DNA of 64,000 bases from Anaerocolumna cellulosilytica (GTDB taxonomy: Bacteria > Bacillota > Clostridia > Lachnospirales > Lachnospiraceae), in assembly GCF_014218335.1 (NCBI RefSeq), contig NZ_AP023367.1:3287501-3351500 (forward strand). Reading direction: 5' to 3'. Of this stretch, positions 53,945-63,371 are shown piece by piece. A model generated the notes under the pieces. It made no database searches and was not told where the DNA came from. It saw only the letters and a list, made by a program, of their open reading frames with translations. Every line of letters starts with the position of its first letter. The stretch's first letter is position 1. A program made the translations under genes and the position numbers.

Positions 53945-54449
53945 ACGCTCTCCTTTTGTACTATTTCAATTTTAGCCAATTTTAAAACTATCACCAAAAC
54001 AACTTCCATTTATATGTATTATCTCATACCTGTAGAGGATATTCAATATGTCCCTGCAATAAAGCGACATACGTATGGAGAAATGATGATTGCAGGGTGT
54101 TGATATAGGGGTAACTTACTTTATTCTCTTCTCTTCATATTTATCTTTTTAAAGTACTCTATAAATAAAACATGAACGACTATTTCTCTTATACGTTTGC
54201 CGCAGAATTATTATCCCACAGCAAGATTAGTAGCAGATTAGAAAGAAATTAATATTTTTGGAATAAGAATTTAGATTCTTGTAAAATAAGCAAAAAACTG
54301 GTATGCTCATACTAATCCCATTGCATATGGCAAGCCTGCTTGCCATACTGTCCAAGTAAGATAATTAGAATCAACGCGTGAACTATGTTCTCCAAAATTA
54401 CACACAATGACAATTTATATTTTCATACCACAAGTTATGGAGGAAAAGC
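53945..54449. other. 505-bp intergenic region between the ABC exporter and MocR genes
   Basis: No ORF of note. It contains an inverted repeat CCCTGCAAT/ATTGCAGGG (54052-54060 and 54089-54097) and a hairpin TATGGCAAG-CCTG-CTTGCCATA (54326-54347). The latter lies about 100 bp before the MocR start and is a possible operator. The rest is AT-rich without recognisable features. Confidence 0.5.
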
Positions 54450-55931
54450 ATGTTAACTATAATCCTTAATACAGCCTCTACTATCCCCTTATACGAGCAG
54501 ATATATACTTTCATTCGTGATGAAATAAAAGCCGGCCGGTTATGCTATCGTGACAAGTTACCCTCTACCAGAAATTTGGCGGCGAATTTAGGAGTCAGCC
54601 GAAATACGGTAGACATGGCGTATGCACAACTTCTATCGGAAGGATATATAGAATCTGTACCCAAAAGCGGTTACTATATTTCAATGATAACAGAACTGAC
54701 CCATATCAAAACACCTCCCAAGAGTAAACAGCCTCAAGCAGCGAAGTACAATCAGCCCTATCTCTACGACTTTTCACCTTTTGCCATTGATATTAACAGC
54801 TTTCCCTATAACATCTGGCGTAAATTGTCCAAGAATTGTATGAATGAATCCAATAATGACTTGTTTTTACTTGGAGATAATCAAGGGGATGAAAGTCTTC
54901 GAAAGGCAATCACCGATTACCTTTATAGTTCCAGAGGAGTTAACTGTACCCCGGAGCAAATTATTGTAGGTGCAGGTGCAGATTACCTGCTACAACTTTT
55001 AGCACAATTATTTCATATGATGCATACTGAGAGAAATAGATTCACAGATATAAAAGAAACAAAAGACAGCATAACCGATGGATATAGTAACTCATTAACT
55101 ATTGCAATGGAAAACCCCGCTTATAAAAGAGCTTTCCGAATATTTAAGGGTCTTGCGTTCAATACCGTTCCCATCAGCCTTGACCAAAACGGAATAAAAA
55201 TAGAGGAACTGGAAGACTCAGCAGCTAACCTTGTATATGTTACCCCTTCCCACCAGTATCCTCTTGGTATAGTTATGTCTATAAAACGAAGGTTAGAACT
55301 GCTGCAATGGGCTTGCAAAGTCCCAAATCGTTACATTATTGAAGACGACCACGACAGCGAATTCCGTTACAAAGGGAAACCCATACCTGCCTTACAGGGA
55401 ATCGATTCCAACGGCAATGTAATTTATCTCGGAACTTTTTCCAGAGCTATTGCTCCCGCTATTCGTATTGGTTACATGGTACTACCTAAAAGGCTGTTAG
55501 CACTTTATAAAAAACATCTGTTTTACTATTCCTCCACCGTTTCTCGAATGGACCAGTATATTCTGACTCATTTTATTAACGACGGATATTTTGAACGGCA
55601 TCTGAACAAGATACGTAAGCTCTATAAAAACAAGCATGATAGCCTTATACAAAATCTAAAGCCTTTTAAAGGTTCTTTGATAATAGAAGGTGAGAATGCC
55701 GGATTGCATCTTGTTCTGCGTTTAAAAACAAAACTATCAGAAGAAGAACTTACAGAACTAGCAGCAAAGAGCGGTATTCGACTCTATGGCTTAAAGGAGC
55801 ATTATATATCCCATACCGAACCTTATTCAACAACTACATTTTTACTAGGCTATGCAAACATGGCTGAAAGTGAAATTCAAAAGGGCATCCAACTATTATA
55901 TAAGGTTTTAAAGGATTATTTACTGCCTTAG
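54450..55931 (+). CDS. MocR-type regulator (GntR helix-turn-helix plus aminotransferase domain)
   Basis: 493 residues. The N-terminal GntR winged helix (IPLYEQIYTFIRDEIKAGRLCYRDKLPSTRNLAANLGVSRNTVDMAYAQL) is followed from about residue 110 by a fold-type I aminotransferase-like domain. The expected PLP lysine (TFSK in GabR/PdxR) is replaced: the segment reads YLGTFSRAIAPAIRIGYM, with Arg332. Schiff-base formation is therefore unlikely, and the effector may differ. AGGAAAAGC precedes the ATG. It is divergent from the ABC exporter genes and has no pdx or gab neighbour. Confidence 0.9.
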   Translation: MLTIILNTASTIPLYEQIYTFIRDEIKAGRLCYRDKLPSTRNLAANLGVSRNTVDMAYAQLLSEGYIESVPKSGYYISMITELTHIKTPPKSKQPQAAKYNQPYLYDFSPFAIDINSFPYNIWRKLSKNCMNESNNDLFLLGDNQGDESLRKAITDYLYSSRGVNCTPEQIIVGAGADYLLQLLAQLFHMMHTERNRFTDIKETKDSITDGYSNSLTIAMENPAYKRAFRIFKGLAFNTVPISLDQNGIKIEELEDSAANLVYVTPSHQYPLGIVMSIKRRLELLQWACKVPNRYIIEDDHDSEFRYKGKPIPALQGIDSNGNVIYLGTFSRAIAPAIRIGYMVLPKRLLALYKKHLFYYSSTVSRMDQYILTHFINDGYFERHLNKIRKLYKNKHDSLIQNLKPFKGSLIIEGENAGLHLVLRLKTKLSEEELTELAAKSGIRLYGLKEHYISHTEPYSTTTFLLGYANMAESEIQKGIQLLYKVLKDYLLP

Positions 55932-56854
55932 TAGGGATGTTTCTCAAAATAATCCCTTCCATAGACAATATCTTTTTTCATCTGAGCTCTTAATTCATCC
56001 AGAGTTTGATATTTCACTTCTCCTCTTTCTCTTGCGTATAATGCTACCTCAATGAAAGTATCATACAAATCCGAATTAAAATCAAAGATAAAGGTCTCCA
56101 CTCTCTTCTCCGGTGTCTTACCAACCGTTGGGTTAAAACCAATGTTGGTAACTCCCGGATATTTTCTGCCGTTCACTGTTGTTATAGAAGCATACACTCC
56201 GCTTGGAGGTAAGAGTTTATTCTTTTCTGGAATCAGATTAGTTGTGGGAAATCCTAAGGTATGTCCAATTTTACGGCCATGCTGTACAACTCCCATAATT
56301 GTATAGGGATTTCCTAAAAACTGATTGGCATTTTCCAATCTTCCCTCTGCAATTTCACTTCGAATAAAGGAGCTGCTGATTACCTGATCACCTTCCATTA
56401 TTTTGTCATAAACAACCAGTTCATAACCGTATGTGATAGAAAGTTTCTTTAATAATTCTACATTTCCTTTCCTCTGGTGTCCAAAACAAAAGTCTCTCCC
56501 TACAACTATCATCTTCGAATCCAGTTTATCAATCAAAACCTCTTTTACAAACTGTTCCGGCTCCATAGAAGCAGTTTCCTCGGTAAAAGGATAAGAAACT
56601 AGCACATCCAGTCCACTTTTTTGCAAAATATACTTTTTTTCTTCCTCTGTATAAATTAAATCAAGTTCTTTTTCAGAAAACAGATTTTGGGGATGGTACA
56701 TAAATGTAAACATCACAGCCTGATATCCAAACTTTTTCTGTTCTAAAATTTTGTTCAGTAAAAGTTGATGTCCGCGATGCAGACCATCAAATTTTCCGAG
56801 GGAAACAACAGAATTGCTAAGCTTAAAATCTGTTCTTCCTGTAATATATTCCAT
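55928..56854 (-). CDS. ribF: Bifunctional riboflavin kinase / FAD synthetase
   Basis: 308 residues; the ATG at 56854 has AGGAG at ideal spacing. The N-terminal FMN adenylyltransferase domain shows VVSLGKFDGLHRGHQLLL (the GxFDGxHxGH motif). The C-terminal kinase domain shows GRKIGHTLGFPTTNLIPE and GVTNIGFNPTVG. It makes FMN and FAD. It is the last gene of the nusA-infB-truB-ribF cluster; rpsO, which often follows, is located elsewhere. Confidence 0.95.
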   Translation of the reverse strand: MEYITGRTDFKLSNSVVSLGKFDGLHRGHQLLLNKILEQKKFGYQAVMFTFMYHPQNLFSEKELDLIYTEEEKKYILQKSGLDVLVSYPFTEETASMEPEQFVKEVLIDKLDSKMIVVGRDFCFGHQRKGNVELLKKLSITYGYELVVYDKIMEGDQVISSSFIRSEIAEGRLENANQFLGNPYTIMGVVQHGRKIGHTLGFPTTNLIPEKNKLLPPSGVYASITTVNGRKYPGVTNIGFNPTVGKTPEKRVETFIFDFNSDLYDTFIEVALYARERGEVKYQTLDELRAQMKKDIVYGRDYFEKHPY

Positions 56855-56874
56855 ATGCACACTCCTATTAAAAA

Positions 56875-57792
56875 CTATAAAAACATTTTAACGGGTTTAA
56901 AAACACCCTTTCCAACATATTCATAGATACCAGTGAATTGATGCTGCCAATCGTATACCCTTACATAAGAAGATGTTTCTATAGTATCAACCACCGGATA
57001 TTCGGCTCCCTCCATTAGATGTTTTATATCAAAGGAGTTACCATTGTATAGATATTTAGTATACTCTTTAGCTATTACAACCTTCTTATAATCTAAAAAC
57101 ATCTGGTCAACCATTACAATATAATCTGACAGCAGCTCCTTCTCCTGTAAGTCCTGTATTTTCTGAAGTGTTATACTATCATCTATTGTAAATTGTCCGG
57201 CCTTTGTACGTAAAAGTTCTTTCATACAGCCGCCACAGGTAAGTTTTATACCTATATCATGGCATAGAGTTCTAATGTAAGTTCCTTTAGAACAATGAAC
57301 AGCAATGCGGATTTCATGATTTTCATCATCAAACTCAAGTATACGGATATTATGTATCCTTACTTTTCTGGTTTCCCGTTCTACTTCTTTGCCGGCCCTG
57401 GCTAATTCGTAAAGTCTTTTTCCGCCAACTTTTATTGCTGAATACATGGGAGGGAGTTGCTCATAGTCACCTACAAAACTCATAATAGCTGATTCGATTT
57501 CTTCCCTGACCACTGTAACTTTAGAGGTCTCTAACACTTTACCGGTAATATCCTGCGTGTCTGTAGTTACGCCCAACAAGAGTACCGCCTCATAGGTTTT
57601 GTCTTTATCCGTCAGCATATCACACAGTTTGGTGCCATTACCTAAACAAACCGGTAGAACTCCTTCCGCATCCGGGTCTAGAGTCCCGGTATGTCCTATC
57701 TTTTTTTGTTTTAAGATTCCTCTTAATTTTGCAACCACATCATGGGAGGTAAATCCCTTTTCTTTATATACATTAATAATTCCGTTAATCAA
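56875..57792 (-). CDS. truB: tRNA pseudouridine-55 synthase
   Basis: 305 residues. It starts with TTG (57790-57792) preceded by TAGGAG at 8 bases; no ATG fits. The conserved GIINVYKEKGFTSHDVV and the catalytic Asp segment KIGHTGTLDPDAEGVLPVC are intact, with a C-terminal PUA-like extension. It makes pseudouridine 55 in the T loop of tRNAs. It begins 11 bp after nrnA. Confidence 0.95.
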   Translation of the reverse strand: MINGIINVYKEKGFTSHDVVAKLRGILKQKKIGHTGTLDPDAEGVLPVCLGNGTKLCDMLTDKDKTYEAVLLLGVTTDTQDITGKVLETSKVTVVREEIESAIMSFVGDYEQLPPMYSAIKVGGKRLYELARAGKEVERETRKVRIHNIRILEFDDENHEIRIAVHCSKGTYIRTLCHDIGIKLTCGGCMKELLRTKAGQFTIDDSITLQKIQDLQEKELLSDYIVMVDQMFLDYKKVVIAKEYTKYLYNGNSFDIKHLMEGAEYPVVDTIETSSYVRVYDWQHQFTGIYEYVGKGVFKPVKMFL

Positions 57793-57803
57793 TCGAAGAA
57801 CTC

Positions 57804-58772
57804 CTATTCACTTGTATTGTGTTTTAACTGATGTTCTATATGTGGTGTCAGATTATTGACTACATCATGCAAGGTTCCCCGCATCGTACAACCGGCTGCC
57901 TTAATATGACCTCCTCCCCCAAAGTAAGTAGCAATCTTACTAACATCCACAATGCCATTTGATCTCATGCTCACCTTATGCTCATGGAAATCGGACTCAT
58001 AGATTAGTATAGCAACTTCTACACCCTCCGTAATCCTTAGCTGGTCAATGATACCATCTAAATCAGCAGTAACAGCATCGTAAAATTCTATCATTCTTTT
58101 ACTGACAGAAGATACAATACATTTTCCTTGTAATAAAAGGATACTTTCCAACAAACACCTTCCAAGTATCTGATTCTGACGGTAATTCTTTCGATAAAAA
58201 GTATCATCAATCATTTCTGAAAAAGGGATTCCCTTTGTTATAAGCTTGCCTGCTATCTTCATCGTCTTTTCTGTGGTATTGGAATGTTTGAAAACTCCGG
58301 TATCATGTATGATACCCAAATATAATGCTTTCGCTGTAACTGCATCAATTTTTACCTCTTCAAACAAATCATATAACACTTCACAAGTAGAACTTGCGTC
58401 ATCCAAAACATGATTTACTTTAGCAAATCTGGTATTGCTAATATGATGATCTATATTTATAGTCTTTTCAGCCTTTTCAAAATATTTTGCTGCAAAACCA
58501 AGCCGGTCAAGACTTCCGCTGTCTAAAGCAATAAACACATCGTAATTTAGATTTTCTTCATTATTCTGCTTAATTTTTGAAACATCATCTGTAATATAAA
58601 ACTTATCTGAAATTGGTTCCAGATACAAATCGATTATCACTTCTTCGGGTAAGGCCTGTCTTAAATAATGGTATAGGGCAAGGCTAGAGCCGGCACAGTC
58701 GCCATCCGGTCTGATATGTCCTGCAATACCAACGCTTTTAGCCTCTTTTAATTCTTGTAATAAATTCATATA
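57804..58772 (-). CDS. nrnA: DHH-family oligoribonuclease / pAp phosphatase (NrnA-like)
   Basis: 322 residues. The DHH domain has HIRPDGDCAGSSLAL and IDHHISNTRFA, and the DHHA1 domain has HKVSMRSNGIVDVSKIATYFGGGGHIKAAGCTMRG (the GGGH motif). It degrades nanoRNA and 3'-phosphoadenosine 5'-phosphate. I use the ATG of MNLLQELK; a GTG five codons earlier is possible. It lies between rbfA and truB, as in most clostridia. Confidence 0.93.
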   Translation of the reverse strand, partial: YMNLLQELKEAKSVGIAGHIRPDGDCAGSSLALYHYLRQALPEEVIIDLYLEPISDKFYITDDVSKIKQNNEENLNYDVFIALDSGSLDRLGFAAKYFEKAEKTINIDHHISNTRFAKVNHVLDDASSTCEVLYDLFEEVKIDAVTAKALYLGIIHDTGVFKHSNTTEKTMKIAGKLITKGIPFSEMIDDTFYRKNYRQNQILGRCLLESILLLQGKCIVSSVSKRMIEFYDAVTADLDGIIDQLRITEGVEVAILIYESDFHEHKVSMRSNGIVDVSKIATYFGGGGHIKAAGCTMRGTLHDVVNNLTPHIEHQLKHNTSE

Positions 58773-58795
58773 AACTATAGCCACCACTTTCTAAA

Positions 58796-58850
58796 GGCTG
58801 AAAGAAACTATGCGTGGCAATCCTCTCTTTCCCTGTATTTTCTTTCAACC
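58796..58850 (-). repeat. Hairpin repeat element, copy B (nrnA leader)
   Basis: GGCTGAAAGAAA pairs with TTTCTTTCAACC (one mismatch), with a loop holding CGTGGC and CTTTCC; it matches copy A at 19943-19998 over most of its length. It sits in the rbfA-nrnA intergenic gap. Confidence 0.55.
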
Positions 58851-58886
58851 TTTTATTAAGTTAGGTAATTACATTACTAGTTATTC

Positions 58887-59276
58887 TTATTCACTATCCT
58901 CTTTAAGCTCTTCATTGTTGGATAAATCTTTATTCACATCATGAATTAATTTTGACATATTTACACCGTATTCAATAGACTGATCCATTATGAAGGTTAA
59001 TTCCGGTGTATTTCTAAGATTAATGCTTTTCGCAAGTTGTCCTCTCATAAAAGGTGCTGCACTTCTCAATCCAGCCAATGTGTTTTTCTGAGATTCTTCA
59101 TCTCCTAGTACACTGATATATACTTTCGCATGTTTTAAGTCCGGTGCTACCTCTACGGCTACAACGGAGGTCAATGGATTTATTCTTGGATCCTTAATTT
59201 CTCTGTTAATTAACATGCTTAATTCTCTTTGAACTTCACCATTGATTCTTGTGTTTTTAATGCTGTTTTTTCTCAT
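58887..59276 (-). CDS. rbfA: 30S ribosome-binding factor A
   Basis: 129 residues, full length. The KH-like fold begins KNTRINGEVQRELSMLINREIKDPRINPLTSVVAVEVAPDLKHAKVYISVLG, then the AXG-type loop (AAPFMRGQLAKSINLRNTPELTFIMD). It matures 16S rRNA and is needed in the cold. It is 277 bp after infB, with a hairpin in the gap. Confidence 0.95.
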   Translation of the reverse strand: MRKNSIKNTRINGEVQRELSMLINREIKDPRINPLTSVVAVEVAPDLKHAKVYISVLGDEESQKNTLAGLRSAAPFMRGQLAKSINLRNTPELTFIMDQSIEYGVNMSKLIHDVNKDLSNNEELKEDSE

Positions 59277-59499
59277 ACTATGGGATAGTCCTTTCTATTC
59301 TATATTCTTTCCGTTGTCTTAGATAAATTTTTCTAATCCAAAACCAAATTACCGTTATCTATTTCGTTGATTTAGTTTTTTCCCGTAATATATAAAGCTA
59401 CATGAAATATATATATATAGTACTTTTAGCTTGTTTCACGTACAAAAACTGAATTCAACCTATATAGCTTAGACTTCTTTCTTGCAGATTATACAGCAG

Positions 59500-59543
59500 T
59501 GCGCCATAACGCCGCTGTCAGATAACACCGTCATTATGGCGCA
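59500..59543 (-). repeat. Hairpin in the infB-rbfA gap
   Basis: TGCGCCATAA (59500-59509) and TTATGGCGCA (59534-59543) are perfect complements with a 24-nt loop. It is GC-rich for this genome and has no T-run, so it may be a processing or mRNA-stability element rather than a terminator. A minus-strand TATAAT follows (59488-59493) and could serve rbfA. Confidence 0.5.
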
Positions 59544-59553
59544 TGCCTATTAC

Positions 59554-62500
59554 CTATCTTGGTACTTCTTGCATTACATATAATTCAACTATATCAAATT
59601 CTTTTAAATCATTAAACTTTTCAAATACTAAACCACATTCATAACCAGTTGCAACTTCTTTCACATCATCCTTAAATCTCTTAAGAGATGCTAATGGTCC
59701 TTCATAAATCAATTCACCTTCACGCTTAATTCTTGCAGAACAGCCTCTGGTTATCTTTCCGTCTAATACATAGGAACCGGCAATCACACCTAAGCCAGAT
59801 GCTTTAAATGTCTGTCTAACTTCAGCATGACCAATAACCTTTTCTTCAAAGACAGGTTCTAACATACCTTTCATGGCTGATTCTACGTCTTCGATGGCAT
59901 TGTAAATAACTCTGTATAATCTTAAATCTACTTTTTCAGTATCTGCTTTATCCTTTGCCGTATTATCCGGTCTTACATTAAAACCAATAATTATTGCATT
60001 GGAAGCACTTGCAAGATTTACGTCGGATTCGTTAATAGCACCTACACCACCATGAATCACACGTACTGCAACCTCTTCATTGCTTAATTTTAATAAGCTC
60101 TGTTTCATTGCTTCCACGGAACCCTGAACGTCGGCTTTAATAATAATATTTAGATCTTTTACATTGCCGGCTTTTATCTGTGAGAACAAACCATCTAAGG
60201 ATAATTTTGCTTTTGTATCAGCAATCAGTTTTTCTTTTCCCTGTGAAATATACGTTTCAGCAATAGTACGAGCTTCTTTTTCATTATCAGTAGCAATAAA
60301 AATTTCACCCGCATCAGGAACGGCATTCAATCCAAGAATCTCAACAGGAGTAGAGGGAGTAGCTTCTTTTACTCTTCTACCTTTATCATCCATCATTGCT
60401 CTTACTTTACCATAAGCTGACCCGATTGCTAAAGAATCTCCAACGTGAAGTGTACCTTTTTGTACTAAAATAGTTGCTACCGGACCACGTCCTTTGTCTA
60501 ATTCAGCTTCTATAACGATACCTCTTGCATTACGGTTAGAATTGGCTTTTAATTCCACCATCTCTGCGGTTATGATAATCATCTCAAGCAACTGATCAAT
60601 ACCTTCTTTTGTGTGTGCGGAGACAGGCACAAATACAGTGTCACCACCCCAGTCTTCTGCAACTAATTCATGTTCAGTTAATTCCTGTTTTACTCTTTCG
60701 ATGTTAGCACTTGGTTTGTCTATTTTATTTATGGCCACAATAATCTGAATTCCGGCTGCTTTTGCATGGCTGATTGCTTCTACGGTCTGAGGCATTACAC
60801 CATCGTCTGCTGCAACAACAAGAATAGCAATATCAGTGGATTGAGCACCTCTCATACGCATGGAAGTAAATGCTTCATGTCCCGGTGTATCTAAGAAAGT
60901 GATTTTTTCACCATTAACCTCTACCACATAAGCACCGATATGCTGTGTAATACCACCTGCTTCATGTGAAGTTACACTGGTTTCACGAATAGCATCCAGA
61001 AGGGAAGTCTTACCATGATCAACATGACCCATAACACATACAACCGGCGGACGTTTATCCATGGTTGTTACATCTTCTTCCTCTTCTTTTAACAATTCTT
61101 CGATGACATCTACTTTTACTTCGTGTTCTGCTATGATATCATATTCAATTGCTATTTCCTCTGCTTCCTCAAAAGTGATTTCCTGGTTAATGGATACCAT
61201 TTTTCCAGATAGGAACAGTTTTTTTACAAGATTTGATGCAGGCATCTTCATCTTCTCTGCTAATTCTTTAATGGTGAGAATATCAGGAAGAATAATTGTT
61301 TTGATTTCATCTTCCTTATTTTCCTGAGCCTGTATTGGCTTAGGCTTGATAAACTGACCCTTTTTAGGAATTTTGATTTCATCTGTTTCGTTTTCGTATA
61401 CTTTATAATTAGTCTTGGAATTTTTAGTATTTTTATTTGCTCGGTTGTTTCTGTTGTTCGCAGAATCACTTCTGGACATTCCAATCGGTGCATCAAACTT
61501 TTTCCCGGAATCGTTTCTAGTGCTGGTTCTCTTTCTGTTGTTGTTATCAGCATCTTTATCTTTATCCTTGTAATCAGCATCCTTATTGCCGCCGTAACCA
61601 AAGTTACGGTTGCCATAGCCTTCGCCTTGACCGCGGTTCTGGTTATAGCCGCCTCCCTGACCCGGTCTGTTGTTATAAGGTCTTTGAGAAGACTGATTCT
61701 GTCCGCCGTTTCCATAAGGACGGTTCTGCCCATCCTGGGTAGGACGGTTTGAACGATACTGTCCGCCGGACTGGTTATAAGATGAACCCTGGCCTTGTGG
61801 ACGGTTCTGTCCCTGATAACCCTGACCCTGTGGACGATTTTGGTTATTATAACTACCACCTTGACCACGGTTCTGGTTATAGCCGCCTCCCTGACTTTGG
61901 TCACGATTTTGTCCCTGATAGCCTTGGCCACGGTTCTGTCCTTGGTAGCCTTGACCCTGTGGACGATTTTGGTTATTATAACCACCACCTTGACTGCGGT
62001 TCTGGTTATAGCCGCCTCCCTGGCTTTGGTCACGATTTTGTCCCTGATAGCCTTGGCCACGGTTCTGTCCTTGGTAGCCTTGACCCTGTGGACGATTTTG
62101 GTTATTATAACCACCACCTTGACTGCGGTTCTGGTTATTATAGCCGCCTCCCTGGCTCTGGTCACGATTTTGTCCCTGATAGCCTTGACCACGGTTCTGT
62201 CCCTGATAGCCCTGACCCTGTGGACGATTTTGGTTATTATAACCACCGCCTTGACTGCGGTTTTGGTTGTTATAGCTTCCCTGACTTTGATCACGGTTTT
62301 GGTTGTTATACCCTCCCTGACTTTGATCACGGTTTTGGTTGTTATACCCTCCCTGGCCTTGATCACGGTTTTGCCCTTGATAACCCTGACCCTGTGGACG
62401 GTTCTGGTTATTATAGCCACCACCCTGGTTTTGTCTGTTCATCTGCTGGTTTGCTGATCCTGCAGCTGAGGCATGACGGTTGTTGTCGCCATTATGTGGC

Positions 62501-62709
62501 TGAGATACAGTCTGCTTATCTCTAAAAGAAGTATCTTTTTGTGAATTGTCTCTAGGAGAAAAATGACTTTTCACCATATTCACAGCACTATCATCTATAC
62601 TGCTCATGTGGCTTTTTACATCCATACCCTTTTCATTTAAAAAGCTGACGATATCCTTACTGTGTTTATCCATTTCTTTTGCTAATTCATATATCTTAAT
62701 TTTTGCCAT
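59554..62709 (-). CDS. infB: Translation initiation factor IF-2 with repeat-rich N-terminal domain
   Basis: About 1051 residues from the ATG after GGAGGTAGTAAGT. The IF2_N motif lies at the start ([26 protein letters not shown]) and again near residue 460. From about 93 to 373 it is a low-complexity Gly/Gln/Asn/Tyr/Arg domain built of GGYNNQNR and QGYQGQNR units. The GTPase core is canonical ([28 protein letters not shown]), then domains II, III and IV. It brings fMet-tRNA to the 30S subunit. The repeat domain is far longer than in most IF-2 proteins. Confidence 0.96.
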   Translation of the reverse strand: MAKIKIYELAKEMDKHSKDIVSFLNEKGMDVKSHMSSIDDSAVNMVKSHFSPRDNSQKDTSFRDKQTVSQPHNGDNNRHASAAGSANQQMNRQNQGGGYNNQNRPQGQGYQGQNRDQGQGGYNNQNRDQSQGGYNNQNRDQSQGSYNNQNRSQGGGYNNQNRPQGQGYQGQNRGQGYQGQNRDQSQGGGYNNQNRSQGGGYNNQNRPQGQGYQGQNRGQGYQGQNRDQSQGGGYNQNRSQGGGYNNQNRPQGQGYQGQNRGQGYQGQNRDQSQGGGYNQNRGQGGSYNNQNRPQGQGYQGQNRPQGQGSSYNQSGGQYRSNRPTQDGQNRPYGNGGQNQSSQRPYNNRPGQGGGYNQNRGQGEGYGNRNFGYGGNKDADYKDKDKDADNNNRKRTSTRNDSGKKFDAPIGMSRSDSANNRNNRANKNTKNSKTNYKVYENETDEIKIPKKGQFIKPKPIQAQENKEDEIKTIILPDILTIKELAEKMKMPASNLVKKLFLSGKMVSINQEITFEEAEEIAIEYDIIAEHEVKVDVIEELLKEEEEDVTTMDKRPPVVCVMGHVDHGKTSLLDAIRETSVTSHEAGGITQHIGAYVVEVNGEKITFLDTPGHEAFTSMRMRGAQSTDIAILVVAADDGVMPQTVEAISHAKAAGIQIIVAINKIDKPSANIERVKQELTEHELVAEDWGGDTVFVPVSAHTKEGIDQLLEMIIITAEMVELKANSNRNARGIVIEAELDKGRGPVATILVQKGTLHVGDSLAIGSAYGKVRAMMDDKGRRVKEATPSTPVEILGLNAVPDAGEIFIATDNEKEARTIAETYISQGKEKLIADTKAKLSLDGLFSQIKAGNVKDLNIIIKADVQGSVEAMKQSLLKLSNEEVAVRVIHGGVGAINESDVNLASASNAIIIGFNVRPDNTAKDKADTEKVDLRLYRVIYNAIEDVESAMKGMLEPVFEEKVIGHAEVRQTFKASGLGVIAGSYVLDGKITRGCSARIKREGELIYEGPLASLKRFKDDVKEVATGYECGLVFEKFNDLKEFDIVELYVMQEVPR
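61831..62230 (-). repeat. 129-bp tandem repeats inside infB
   Basis: The same 10-mer TGGACGATTT recurs at 61831, 61960, 62089 and 62221: two 129-bp periods, then one of 132 bp (an extra Asn codon). The units encode 43-44 residues of the form [19 protein letters not shown] plus GGGYNNQNR. All periods are multiples of three, so copy-number change keeps the frame. Confidence 0.85.
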
Positions 62710-62733
62710 ACTTACTACCTCCACTTATACGAC

Positions 62734-63111
62734 TCAATGTATATCCATACATTTGTCATTGTTAAACATGTTCAGTTGCTTTTCTACCGCATCAGCCAGA
62801 CCTTTGTCTAACAGAACTAGGGATGCCCTGAATTCTTTTCCTATTGCGTGGCCAAGTTTTGTTTTTTCACCAAAAAAGTAAATCGGCACTTTATAGTAAG
62901 TACACATATTGGTAAACATTTTTTTCGTATTGTTCGATGCATCCTCAGCAACAATTACTAATTTGCCTTTTCCTTCTTTCACGGATTTTTCTGTCATAAA
63001 TTCACCGCTTAAAAGGCTGCCGGCCTTTGCTGCCAATCCAATATAAGAAAATACTTTTTTTTCTACAATAGGCCTAAGCCCGCTATTATCCTTTTCATCA
63101 TTCAAGTCCAT
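62734..63111 (-). CDS. L7Ae/L30e-family RNA-binding protein (YlxQ-like)
   Basis: 125 residues with the L7Ae fold: FSYIGLAAKAGSLLSGEFMTEKSVKEGKGKLVIVAEDASNNTKKMF and VPIYFFGEKTKLGHAIGKEFRASLVLL. Such proteins bind kink-turn RNA. It overlaps rnpM by 14 bases and precedes infB, the usual place of ylxQ in the nusA operon. Confidence 0.92.
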   Translation of the reverse strand: MDLNDEKDNSGLRPIVEKKVFSYIGLAAKAGSLLSGEFMTEKSVKEGKGKLVIVAEDASNNTKKMFTNMCTYYKVPIYFFGEKTKLGHAIGKEFRASLVLLDKGLADAVEKQLNMFNNDKCMDIH

Positions 63112-63370
63112 TCAGCTCCTTTTCTAATGCCTCATACACTTCATGAGGAATACTTACCTTTAAGGATCTTTCAAGGCCCTTGCTTTTCGCTGCCTTCCGA
63201 AGACATTCTAAGGATTTGCATATGTATGCTCCTCTGCCGTTCTTCTTGCCAGTAGCATCAATTATGATAGCTTCCTCCGGTGTTTTAATTACTCGGATCA
63301 TTTCTTTTTTATTTTTTAACGCCCCACAACCTGTGCATTGTCTCTGGGGAATTTTTTTAATGCCACTCAT
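63098..63370 (-). CDS. rnpM: RNase P modulator RnpM (YlxR)
   Basis: 90 residues starting MSGIKKIPQRQCTGCGALKNKKEMIRVI, with the YlxR signature QRQCTGC and GRGAYICKSLECLRKAAKSKGLERSL. YlxR binds RNase P RNA and modulates it in B. subtilis (family knowledge). It starts one base after the nusA stop and overlaps the following gene by 14 bases. Confidence 0.94.
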   Translation of the reverse strand: MSGIKKIPQRQCTGCGALKNKKEMIRVIKTPEEAIIIDATGKKNGRGAYICKSLECLRKAAKSKGLERSLKVSIPHEVYEALEKELNGLE

Positions 63371-63371
63371 A

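Noticed and set aside
61260-62525. Long open frames on the plus strand (61749-62525, 61795-62457) and in another minus frame (61260-62423)
   Set aside because: They overlap the infB repeat region, have repetitive low-complexity products and lack ribosome binding sites; they result from the triplet-periodic repeat DNA.
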